A stretch of DNA of 64,000 nt, from NCBI GenBank assembly GCA_938009235.1, contig CALLIK010000009.1, positions 1 to 64,000 on the forward strand. Reading direction: 5' to 3'. A program made the translations under genes and the position numbers. The stretch is from an uncultured Caulobacterales bacterium (lineage in GTDB: Bacteria; Pseudomonadota; Alphaproteobacteria; Caulobacterales; Maricaulaceae). Under the pieces are notes generated by a model. It saw nothing but the letters and a program-made list of their open reading frames with translations, was not told the DNA's origin and searched no databases. Within the stretch, counting starts at the first letter, position 1. The number at the start of each line of letters is the position of its first letter. Of the stretch, positions 9,672-17,147 are shown piece by piece.

Positions 9672-10583
9672 ATGCGTTTGAACGAACTCAAAGACAATCA
9701 AGGCGCCACACACCGCAAAAAGCGGATTGGTCGCGGTATCGGCTCTGGTAAGGGCAAAACCGGCGGACGTGGTGTCAAAGGTCAAAAATCCCGCTCTGGT
9801 GTAACCATCAATGGTTTCGAAGGCGGTCAAATGCCTATCTATATGCGTTTGCCAAAACGTGGCTTTAACGCGCCGAATGCTAAGACATATCAAGAACTGT
9901 CTATTGCGAACCTTAATCGCGCTATCGAAGCCGGTAAGATCGACAGCAAGACTGATTATGATGGTGCTGCACTCGTTGAAGCTGGCGTTATCCGCCGCGT
10001 CAAAGATGGCGTACGTCTAATCGGAGCGGGCAAAGTTTCTAAACCTGTTAAGCTACATGTTTCTGGCGCTACTAAAGGCGCGATTGCGGCTGTTGAAGGG
10101 GCAAAGGGAACTGTGAACGTTCTTGACGAGGATACAGTGTATCGCGGCAAAGGCGAGAAGCAGGACCGTTCTGGTAAAGTTTCAAAAGCCGACAAGAAGG
10201 CCGCTGCACTTTCAGCTGCGCCTGTCGTAAAGGCGGAAAAGCCTAAGCCGGCACCAAAGCCTAAAGCTGCGCCTAAGCCTAAAGCTGAAGTCAAGCCTAA
10301 GGCTGAACCAAAGCCAAAAGCTGAAGCTAAGCCAAAGGCTGCACCTAAAGTGCTTTACACTGACGGCGCAACTGATGGCGAACCGGATGATTTGAAGAAA
10401 ATCAAAGGTATCGGTCCTAAGTTCGAAGGCGACCTAAATGCGAAGGGCGTCTACTACTTCCGTCAAATCGCCGCTTGGAAAAAAGCCGATGTTGAAATGG
10501 TTGATAAACTTATCGATTCATTCCCAGGCCGTATTGAGCGTGACGAATGGGTCAAACAAGCTGCTGAATTCGCCAAAGGCTAG
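9672..10583 (+). CDS. rplO: 50S ribosomal protein L15 with Lys/Pro linker and C-terminal helix-hairpin-helix domain
   Basis: Residues 1 to about 155 are L15, a late assembly protein of the 50S (RIGRGIGSGKGKTGGRGVKG, GFEGGQMPIYMRLPKRGF). Families average about 145-160 aa; this has 303. A lysine/proline/alanine linker with KPKA-type repeats covers about 188-226, then a helix-hairpin-helix module covers 239-303 (GIGPK at 246-250, EWVKQA at 292-297). The module resembles the tail of L3 here. The ATG at 9672 was chosen because the upstream in-frame start lies in the hairpin loop and adds non-L15 residues, whereas TTGAGGA precedes 9672. Confidence 0.96.
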   Translation: MRLNELKDNQGATHRKKRIGRGIGSGKGKTGGRGVKGQKSRSGVTINGFEGGQMPIYMRLPKRGFNAPNAKTYQELSIANLNRAIEAGKIDSKTDYDGAALVEAGVIRRVKDGVRLIGAGKVSKPVKLHVSGATKGAIAAVEGAKGTVNVLDEDTVYRGKGEKQDRSGKVSKADKKAAALSAAPVVKAEKPKPAPKPKAAPKPKAEVKPKAEPKPKAEAKPKAAPKVLYTDGATDGEPDDLKKIKGIGPKFEGDLNAKGVYYFRQIAAWKKADVEMVDKLIDSFPGRIERDEWVKQAAEFAKG

Positions 10584-10592
10584 TTTTAGCTG

Positions 10593-10624
10593 AGGTGCAA
10601 GTTATTTGGTTTTTACAAGCACCT
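10593..10624 (+). other. Weak inverted repeat in the rplO-secY gap
   Basis: AGGTGC and GCACCT are separated by 20 bases containing a T-rich stretch. This could be a weak attenuator between rplO and secY. The rest of the 103-bp gap shows nothing distinct. Confidence 0.3.
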
Positions 10625-10686
10625 TACATTTGCTTCGGGTGATACTTACTTAGGTAAAATCCGTAGTTTAGATTTAAGGGTGTGTA

Positions 10687-12048
10687 ATGGCTTCTGCCTC
10701 AGAACAGCTTGCTGCTAATATGAACCTTGGAGTATTCTCCAAGGCGAAGGAGCTTCAAAAGCGCCTTCTCTTCACATTAATGATACTTGTCGTTTATCGG
10801 GTTGGTACTTACGTGCCGATCCCGGGCATGAATATGGATGCCTTTCAGGCCGCTTTCTCCTCTGGTGGTGGTGACGGTCTTTTGGGGCGTTTCAATATGT
10901 TTTCCGGTGGCGCTGTTGAGCGTATGGCCGTTTTCGCGTTGAACGTGATGCCTTACATTTCAGCGTCAATCATCATGACCCTATTAAAGGGCTCTGTTGC
11001 TTCGCTTAAAGAACTAGACAAAGATGGTGAGCAAGGCCGTAAACAGATCAACCAATATACACGTTATTTGACTGTATTCCTCGCAGCCTTCCAAGCGTTC
11101 GGTATCGCCCGCGCTTTGCAGGGCACTGAAGGCGCTGTTCTTAATCCAGGCCTATTCTTCCAAGCGTCAACCGTGATTACACTGGTTGGCGGTACAATGT
11201 TCCTAATGTGGTTGGGTGAGCAAGTTACGGCACGCGGTGTTGGTAACGGTGTTTCCTTGATTATCTTTGCAGGTATTGTTGCGGAGCTTCCAAAAGCTAT
11301 TTTCCAGCTGTTCGGTATGAATCAGTCTGGTGAAATTTCTGAACTTCTTCTTATGGCGCTAATAGTTCTGTTTATCGGGCTCTGCATGTTAATCGTTTAT
11401 GTTGAACGCGCACAACGCCGTTTACGTATTCAGTACCCAAAACGTCAAATGGCGAGTGGCAAACAATTCGGTGGTGAAAATTCTTTCATGCCGCTTAAGC
11501 TGAACACGGCTGGTGTGATTCCTCCAATTTTTGCGAGTTCATTACTCTTACTGCCTGCGACGTTTGGATCGATTTTTGTCTCAGGTGATGGCGCGACATC
11601 AGGTATCATGGCTCGTGTATTGGCGTATCTTGGGTATGGTTCACCAACTTACCTTGTCCTGTATGGTCTTTTGATTGTGTTCTTCTGTTACTTCTATGTG
11701 CCTTATGTCTTTAAGCCTGACGATGTGGCCGATAACCTACGTAAGAATGGCGGCTTTCTACCGGGTATCCGTCCTGGGCAACGGACAGCTGAATATCTGA
11801 CCTATGTCTTGTCTCGTTTGACTTTCATCGGTGCGATCTATGTTGCCTTCGTGTGTGTGCTTCCTGAAGCCTTCATTTCTCGTACGGGTAATATTCCAAC
11901 ATCTGTTGCTATGTTGATTGGCGGTATGAGCTTGTTGATTATTGTTTCCGTGACACTTGATACGGTTGCGCAGATACAGTCTCATCTCATTGCGCATCAA
12001 TATGAGGGTCTCATCCAGAAGTCCCGTATGCGCCGCAAAAAGACTTAG
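10687..12048 (+). CDS. secY: Preprotein translocase subunit SecY
   Basis: SecY (453 aa) is the channel of the Sec translocon in the inner membrane. About ten membrane segments are apparent. Landmarks include RVGTYVPIPGM, the plug region, NVMPYISASIIM and PGIRPGQRTAEYL in the cytoplasmic loop that contacts SecA and ribosomes. Full length. As usual it follows rplO and precedes adk in the spc operon. Confidence 0.98.
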   Translation: MASASEQLAANMNLGVFSKAKELQKRLLFTLMILVVYRVGTYVPIPGMNMDAFQAAFSSGGGDGLLGRFNMFSGGAVERMAVFALNVMPYISASIIMTLLKGSVASLKELDKDGEQGRKQINQYTRYLTVFLAAFQAFGIARALQGTEGAVLNPGLFFQASTVITLVGGTMFLMWLGEQVTARGVGNGVSLIIFAGIVAELPKAIFQLFGMNQSGEISELLLMALIVLFIGLCMLIVYVERAQRRLRIQYPKRQMASGKQFGGENSFMPLKLNTAGVIPPIFASSLLLLPATFGSIFVSGDGATSGIMARVLAYLGYGSPTYLVLYGLLIVFFCYFYVPYVFKPDDVADNLRKNGGFLPGIRPGQRTAEYLTYVLSRLTFIGAIYVAFVCVLPEAFISRTGNIPTSVAMLIGGMSLLIIVSVTLDTVAQIQSHLIAHQYEGLIQKSRMRRKKT

Positions 12049-12057
12049 GGGACCGTC

Positions 12058-12684
12058 ATGGCTATTAATCTAGTTCTCTTTGGACCACCCGCTGCGGGTA
12101 AGGGTACGCAGGCCAAACGTCTTGTTGCTGAACGTGGGTTAGTTCAACTCTCGACGGGCGACATGCTGAGAGCTGCGATTAAAGCAGGCTCTGAATTGGG
12201 CCAAAAGGTTGAAGGCATTATCAAAGCAGGCGATCTCGTAAGCGATGAAATTGTTATCGCGCTCATAGAAGAACAGCTAGACGCTCAAAAAGGTGCGACT
12301 GGATTCATATTCGATGGTTTCCCAAGAACTGTCGCACAAGCCGAAGCTTTGGACTTAACCTTAAAAAGCCGCTCCGAATCGGTGGACTCGGTTATCCGTC
12401 TCAAAGTAGAGGATGATGCAATTATGGGACGTATTGAAAAGCGTTTCGAGGAACAAGGCCGCAAGGACGATAACCCCGAAACATTCAAACATCGTCTCGA
12501 CACATATAATAAGCAAACCGCTCCGTTGTTGCCGTATTACTCAGCACAAGGGAAGTTGTCCGAAGTCGACGGCATGGCGGGTATTGAAACGGTTGCAGCT
12601 TCGATTGCCGAAGTTTTGGACCGTCAGGCTTCGCCGAAAGGTGAACCAAAGAAGGGTTTCTTCGCACGTCTATTTGGGCGTTAG
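12058..12684 (+). CDS. adk: Adenylate kinase
   Basis: Interconverts ATP + AMP and 2 ADP in the cytosol. The P-loop GPPAAGKGTQ is at residues 9-18, FDGFPRTVAQAEALD is the AMP/NMP-binding region, and the short lid (RFEEQGRKDDNPETFKHRL) lacks the zinc cysteines. The family core ends near residue 190. A short basic/aromatic tail (GEPKKGFFARLFGR) follows and looks membrane- or protein-interacting, which is an inference only. It sits 9 bp after secY. Confidence 0.97.
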   Translation: MAINLVLFGPPAAGKGTQAKRLVAERGLVQLSTGDMLRAAIKAGSELGQKVEGIIKAGDLVSDEIVIALIEEQLDAQKGATGFIFDGFPRTVAQAEALDLTLKSRSESVDSVIRLKVEDDAIMGRIEKRFEEQGRKDDNPETFKHRLDTYNKQTAPLLPYYSAQGKLSEVDGMAGIETVAASIAEVLDRQASPKGEPKKGFFARLFGR

Positions 12685-12880
12685 AAACACGGAACGAATT
12701 GAGGGGGCATTTGCCTTCGAAGATATTAGCGCGAGCGGTTGACGCCACTCGTTAATAGGACTAAGTGACCCGCTTTCGCGGCAGACGTCATCGGCTACCG
12801 CTCTCTTCGCATGTTTGCACAGGGAGTGGCTCAGGTGACGTCCTCGACCGAACCGGACAGGATTAAATTGGAGGCCGATT

Positions 12881-13249
12881 GTGGCTCGTATTGCTGGGGT
12901 AAATATCCCGACCAACAAACGCGTTGAAATCGCGCTACGCTATATTCACGGTATCGGTCCGGCGAAAGCCACCGAGATCTGCGAAAAAGTAGGCATCGCC
13001 TTTGAGCGTCGCGTTCATGATCTTACAGATGCTGAAGTTCTTCAGATCCGTGAAACCATCGATGCAGACCATCAGGTTGAAGGTGATCTTCGTCGTGAAA
13101 TTTCACAGAACATCAAACGTTTGATGGACATGGGTAACTATCGTGGCCTGCGTCATCGTCGTGGCCTGCCTGTCCGTGGTCAACGCACGCATACAAACGC
13201 TCGCACCCGTAAGGGTCCCGCTAAAGCCATCGCCGGCAAGAAGAAGTAG
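12881..13249 (+). CDS. rpsM: 30S ribosomal protein S13
   Basis: S13 (122 aa) contacts P-site tRNA and forms head bridges to the 50[21 protein letters not shown], the GIGPAKA helix-hairpin-helix, and [19 protein letters not shown] are canonical. The start is GTG, with TTGGAGG 6-10 bases upstream. A 196-bp leader without a gene lies before it and may carry alpha-operon control; rpsD, whose product regulates this operon in E. coli, is absent here. Confidence 0.97.
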   Translation: MARIAGVNIPTNKRVEIALRYIHGIGPAKATEICEKVGIAFERRVHDLTDAEVLQIRETIDADHQVEGDLRREISQNIKRLMDMGNYRGLRHRRGLPVRGQRTHTNARTRKGPAKAIAGKKK

Positions 13250-13260
13250 GGTAGTCCACA

Positions 13261-13653
13261 ATGGCTAAAGAACCAACAGGTCGCGTCCGCCGCGCCGATA
13301 GAAAAAATATTACGTCTGGCGTTGCTCACGTAAACGCTACGTTTAACAACACGATGATTACCATCACGGATGCCCAAGGCAATACCGTTGCATGGAGTTC
13401 AGCTGGTACAATGGGCTTTAAAGGCTCACGTAAATCTACGCCATATGCGGCGCAGGTTGCAGCTGAAGATGCAGCTAAGAAAGCGGCTGAGCATGGTATG
13501 AACACATTGGAAGTTAATGTGAACGGCCCAGGTTCTGGACGTGAATCAGCTGTCCGTGCTTTGCAGGCTGCTGGCTATACGATTACGACAATTCGTGACG
13601 TAACGCCTATTCCGCATAATGGTTGTCGTCCTCCAAAGCGTCGCCGCGTCTAA
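13261..13653 (+). CDS. rpsK: 30S ribosomal protein S11
   Basis: S11 (130 aa) lies in the 30S platform beside the mRNA E site. [32 protein letters not shown] and the C-terminal [15 protein letters not shown] motif are intact. It starts 11 bp after rpsM. Confidence 0.98.
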   Translation: MAKEPTGRVRRADRKNITSGVAHVNATFNNTMITITDAQGNTVAWSSAGTMGFKGSRKSTPYAAQVAAEDAAKKAAEHGMNTLEVNVNGPGSGRESAVRALQAAGYTITTIRDVTPIPHNGCRPPKRRRV

Positions 13654-13719
13654 GGCTTACGCTACAGAGACTTTATTCGGCGTTTCTTTCCAATATGGAG
13701 AGGGGCGCCAAACGCTTAC

Positions 13720-13735
13720 TTGGCTTTAAAGCCAA
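13720..13735 (+). other. 16-bp perfect palindrome upstream of rpoA
   Basis: TTGGCTTTAAAGCCAA lies 18 bases before the rpoA GTG in the 100-bp rpsK-rpoA gap. It may form a short RNA stem near the ribosome-binding site, or act as a DNA operator. Confidence 0.5.
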
Positions 13736-13753
13736 ATCAGGAAGGCGAAACTC

Positions 13754-14770
13754 GTGATTGAAAAAAACTGGCAAGAACTTATCCGTCCGATCAACCCAGA
13801 AATCGAACCTGGTCGTGACCCGCTTCGTAAGGCGTTGATCATTGCTGAGCCGCTCGAACGTGGCTTTGGTATGACATTGGGTAATTCATTACGCCGCGTC
13901 CTACTCTCTTCTCTTCAAGGTGCAGCTGTTTCAGCTGTGCAAATCGATGGTATTGTCCACGAATTTACATCCATCCCAAATGTTCGCGAAGATGTTACAA
14001 ACATCGTCTTGAACATCAAAGGCTTGGCTGTTCGTCTACATGCTGACGGTCCGAAGAAGCTTCTTCTGCGCAAACAAGGTGCTGGTCCCGTAACTGGCGC
14101 TGACATTGAAGAAACAGCCGACGTTGAAATTCTAAACAAAGACCACATCATCTGTACTGCCGATGAAGGTGCTGACATCCGCATGGAACTCACGGTCACG
14201 TCCGGTAAGGGTTATGTCCCTGCCTCTGCGTCCCGTCCTGAAGATGCGCCTATCGGCTTGATCTCGATTGATGCTTTGTACTCACCTGTGAAACGCGTCG
14301 CTTACCGCGTCGAAGACACACGTGAAGGCCAAGTTCTCGACTATGATAAACTTATCATCGACATCGAAACAAATGCAGCCGTTACGCCAGAAGATGCGAT
14401 TGCTGTTGCAGCGCGTATTTTGCAAGACCAGTTCCAAGTGTTCGTTAACTTTGACGATCCGGAAGATGTGTCTCGCGGCGAAGAGAAGCCAGAACTCGAC
14501 TTTAACCCAGCGCTTCTGCGTAAGGTTGACGAGCTTGAGCTATCTGTCCGCTCTGCGAACTGCCTTAAGAACGATAACATCGTTTACATCGGCGACCTCA
14601 TCCAGAAGTCCGAAGCTGAAATGCTACGGACACCAAACTTTGGTCGTAAATCACTCAATGAGATCAAAGAAGTTCTCGCTGCCATGGGTCTACACCTAGG
14701 CATGGACGCGCCAAACTGGCCGCCAGAGAACATCGAAGAACTTGCAAAGAAATATGACGATCACATCTAG
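13754..14770 (+). CDS. rpoA: DNA-directed RNA polymerase subunit alpha
   Basis: Alpha (338 aa) dimerises to nucleate RNA polymerase assembly, and its C-terminal domain binds UP elements and activators. The N-terminal domain shows [20 protein letters not shown]; the C-terminal domain shows [14 protein letters not shown] and the helix-hairpin-helix [18 protein letters not shown]. Full length. The start is GTG with AGGAAGG upstream. Confidence 0.98.
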   Translation: MIEKNWQELIRPINPEIEPGRDPLRKALIIAEPLERGFGMTLGNSLRRVLLSSLQGAAVSAVQIDGIVHEFTSIPNVREDVTNIVLNIKGLAVRLHADGPKKLLLRKQGAGPVTGADIEETADVEILNKDHIICTADEGADIRMELTVTSGKGYVPASASRPEDAPIGLISIDALYSPVKRVAYRVEDTREGQVLDYDKLIIDIETNAAVTPEDAIAVAARILQDQFQVFVNFDDPEDVSRGEEKPELDFNPALLRKVDELELSVRSANCLKNDNIVYIGDLIQKSEAEMLRTPNFGRKSLNEIKEVLAAMGLHLGMDAPNWPPENIEELAKKYDDHI

Positions 14771-14818
14771 GCTTTCAGCTTAGATTGATCCCAACGAACA
14801 CCTTAGAGGAATACCATC

Positions 14819-15229
14819 ATGCGTCATAAGATGGCCCATCGTAAACTGAACCGCACAGCGTCTCACCGCAAAGCGATGTTTGCAAATATGTCCAGCTCGC
14901 TTGTCGAGCATGAGCAAATCGTCACGACTCTACCAAAGGCGAAAGAACTTCGTCCATTCGTAGAAAAGCTCGTAACGCTTGCCAAAAAGGGCGACCTGAA
15001 CTCCCGCCGTATCGCGATTGCTCGCATGCGCAACAAGGAACAGGCTAAGAAACTTTTTGATATCCTCGGCCCACGTTATACGGACCGCCCAGGTGGCTAC
15101 ATCCGCATCATGAAAGCGGGCTTCCGCTATGGTGACAATGCTCCAATGGCTGTTATCGAATTTGTAGACCGCGACGAAAGTGCCAAAGGCAAAGTCGACC
15201 GCGAACGCGCAGAAGCTCTCGAAGCGTAA
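14819..15229 (+). CDS. rplQ: 50S ribosomal protein L17
   Basis: L17 (136 aa) is at the tunnel exit side of the 50[21 protein letters not shown] and the [20 protein letters not shown] segment are diagnostic. A basic/acidic C-terminal tail ends the protein. It closes the alpha operon, with a terminator about 25 bp downstream. Confidence 0.98.
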   Translation: MRHKMAHRKLNRTASHRKAMFANMSSSLVEHEQIVTTLPKAKELRPFVEKLVTLAKKGDLNSRRIAIARMRNKEQAKKLFDILGPRYTDRPGGYIRIMKAGFRYGDNAPMAVIEFVDRDESAKGKVDRERAEALEA

Positions 15230-15234
15230 AAGCT

Positions 15235-15754
15235 TTGAACATTAAAGTTAAAATCAACCGCGGCCTTGCCTGCGGTTTTTTTGTGCTTGGAGTTCTCCTT
15301 TCTGCCTGCAGTCCATCTTCGGCACATGACGTATCGCAAGCAGAAACAATTGGTATTTCTGGTATTGTCTTGGGGATGTCCGAAAAAGACGTTGAAGACG
15401 TCTTAGGCGCTCCTGAGAGGCGCGAAGCCAATGCGGCCGAAGAGGTTGATGTAATGTACTACAATGGATTGAGCGTTGCTTTAAGGGTTAAGCGGACTGA
15501 GACTTGATAGTCCAAAAGTTGTAGATGGGCTTTGGGCTAGTTCCGCAGACCATTGTTATGAAACAATCATTTGTCCGGGGGCTAACTTGTCTCTCGTCAG
15601 AGAAAGACTTGGTGCTGCGGAAATTGAAAAGGTCACTTCTGATAAACCAGAGCGTCTTTTCTACCCGCTAGAACATGTCGAAGGGTGTTGGGTGTGGATA
15701 TATACGGAAGACAGGATAACTGCGAGCGAGGTTCGTTTGGCCTGTCAGTCGTAA
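15235..15754 (+). pseudogene. Frame-disrupted lipoprotein gene (two-repeat SmpA/BamE-like style)
   Basis: Frame one (15235-15507, TTG start) has a lipoprotein signal: hydrophobic CGFFVLGVLLSAC with the lipobox cysteine at residue 25, then a segment with LGMSEKDVEDVLGAPERR. It stops at 15507. In the +1 frame, coding continues without a stop from about 15492 to TAA at 15752-15754, with CYETIICPG, a second LVRERLG element and a tryptophan/cysteine-rich end. The two halves together look like one protein with two LG-repeat elements, so a single frameshift near 15480-15500 is likely. It is either a decayed gene or a sequence error. The start is uncertain because the rplQ terminator lies within the signal-peptide codons. 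Confidence 0.6.
15256..15282 (+). terminator. Intrinsic terminator after rplQ
   Basis: AACCGCGGC, a CTT loop and GCC(T)GCGGTT form a stem with one bulged T, followed by seven T. It marks the end of the ribosomal super-operon. It lies inside the candidate 5' coding region of the next ORF. Confidence 0.8.
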
Positions 15755-15783
15755 ATGGTCTTTTATGGGAATTTTCGGAATGT

Positions 15784-15812
15784 AAAACCGCGGCCTAGAC
15801 CGCGGTTTTTTT
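15784..15812. terminator. Bidirectional intrinsic terminator
   Basis: AAAACCGCGG, loop CCTAGA, CCGCGGTTTT plus further T form a perfect 10-bp stem with T-tracts on both strands. It serves the plus-strand lipoprotein remnant and the minus-strand PfpI-like gene that converge here. Confidence 0.9.
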
Positions 15813-15832
15813 ATGCGTTGATATAAGAGAGT

Positions 15833-16513
15833 TTAGGCTTTCAAAAGCTCGAGTAGCTTTTCAGCGGCGGCTTCAGAAGAAGCTGGGTTTTGACCTGTGA
15901 CGAGTTTTCCGTCTGTGACGACGAAAGAGGCCCAATCGTCGCCGCGTTCAAATTTACCGCCATTCGCTTTCAGCATATCTTCGACCAAGAATGGCACCAC
16001 GTCAGTGAGTTGCACCGCGTCTTCTTCGCTATTGGTAAAGCCCGTGACGGTTTTGCCGTTGACCAGCGGCTTGCCATCCGTGCCTTTTGTATCTTTGAAA
16101 ATGGCGGGCGCATGACAGACGGCGCCGACAGGGCGGTCTGTTGCATCGAATGTTTCGATTAGCTTGATGCTATCCGCGTCATTGGCGAGATCCCAAAGCG
16201 GGCCGTGACCACCGGGGTAGAAGATCGCGTCAAACCCATCAGCGGAAATGCTTGAGAGTGTCTCAGTGCTAGCCAAGTCGGCTTGGGCAACATTATCCGT
16301 CTTAAATCGGTCTGTCGCGGCTGTCTGGGCGTCTGGCGCGTCGCTAGACGGATCAAGCGGGGGCTGACCGCCTTTGGGGGAGGCCAGAACGATGTCCGCG
16401 CCTGCGTCCTTGAAGACATAGTAAGGTGCGGCGAACTCTTCGAGCCAAAAGCCGGTATCTTTACCCGTATTGCCGAGTTTGTCGTGCGATGTGAGGACCA
16501 TTAAGATTTTCAT
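15833..16513 (-). CDS. DJ-1/PfpI family protein (type 1 glutamine amidotransferase-like, Hsp31/HchA-like)
   Basis: This 226-aa protein has the class I glutamine-amidotransferase-like fold. The nucleophile elbow AVCHAPA places the reactive Cys at 133 with His at 134; a glutamate is available in [10 protein letters not shown] (residues 23-32), and [11 protein letters not shown] is the typical oxyanion loop. Members act as glyoxalase III or deglycase-like stress proteins; the precise substrate here is not visible. It is monocistronic, converging on a shared terminator, and divergent from the IorAB genes. Confidence 0.88.
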   Translation of the reverse strand: MKILMVLTSHDKLGNTGKDTGFWLEEFAAPYYVFKDAGADIVLASPKGGQPPLDPSSDAPDAQTAATDRFKTDNVAQADLASTETLSSISADGFDAIFYPGGHGPLWDLANDADSIKLIETFDATDRPVGAVCHAPAIFKDTKGTDGKPLVNGKTVTGFTNSEEDAVQLTDVVPFLVEDMLKANGGKFERGDDWASFVVTDGKLVTGQNPASSEAAAEKLLELLKA

Positions 16514-16671
16514 GGTTGTACCTTTCTAAGGAACTGGGGGAGGACAAATATGCGTGGGATCGAACAGAAGGTTCAACTTATTCAACGGTGAATGACATCC
16601 TATGCCGATATGCCGTTTTGTATATGCGGCATTTTCATCTAAGCGATATGGGGACAGACAGAGGATACGCA

Positions 16672-17145
16672 ATGGTACAGCTGAAAATCAACGGAAAGCC
16701 GACACAGCTGGACGTGGACCCCAACACACCTCTCCTTTGGGCGGTTCGGGAGCAGACTGGACTGACCGGAACGAAATTCGGATGCGGTATCGCGATGTGC
16801 GGGGCGTGCACCATGCATGTCGACGGACAACCTGTGCGCTCTTGCTCAACGCCGCTCTCCGAAGCGGAGGGCCTCGACGTCACTACCATTGAAGGCATTG
16901 CGAATGCTGACGGGACGCTCCACGCGGTACAAGAGGCTTGGATAGAACATCAGGTCCCGCAATGCGGTTACTGTCAATCAGGACAAATCATGAACGCTGT
17001 CGCCCTGTTGCGGGATACGCCCAATCCTTCTGATGATGACATCAACGAAGCGATGGCAGGCAATATCTGCCGCTGCGGTATGTATGACCGTATTCGCGCC
17101 GCGATTAAGACGGCTGCCAAAGCCTCTACAGTGATGGGAGGTTAG
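16672..17145 (+). CDS. iorA: (2Fe-2S)-binding small subunit of a molybdenum hydroxylase, IorA-like
   Basis: A 157-aa two-cluster ferredoxin subunit that passes electrons from the molybdenum subunit. The plant-type cluster motif [16 protein letters not shown] is near residues 38-53, and the second cluster uses CGYCQSGQ and [10 protein letters not shown]. The length suits isoquinoline 1-oxidoreductase alpha and related aldehyde oxidases. I start at ATG 16672, preceded by AGAGGA; in-frame upstream starts add residues with no family match. It lies 2 bp before the large subunit. Confidence 0.92.
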   Translation: MVQLKINGKPTQLDVDPNTPLLWAVREQTGLTGTKFGCGIAMCGACTMHVDGQPVRSCSTPLSEAEGLDVTTIEGIANADGTLHAVQEAWIEHQVPQCGYCQSGQIMNAVALLRDTPNPSDDDINEAMAGNICRCGMYDRIRAAIKTAAKASTVMGG

Positions 17146-17147
17146 TC

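Noticed and set aside
12685..12880. A hidden gene (such as rpmJ) between adk and rpsM
   Set aside because: No short basic Cys-containing frame fits L36; the region reads as a leader with a small CCGC/GCGG stem only.
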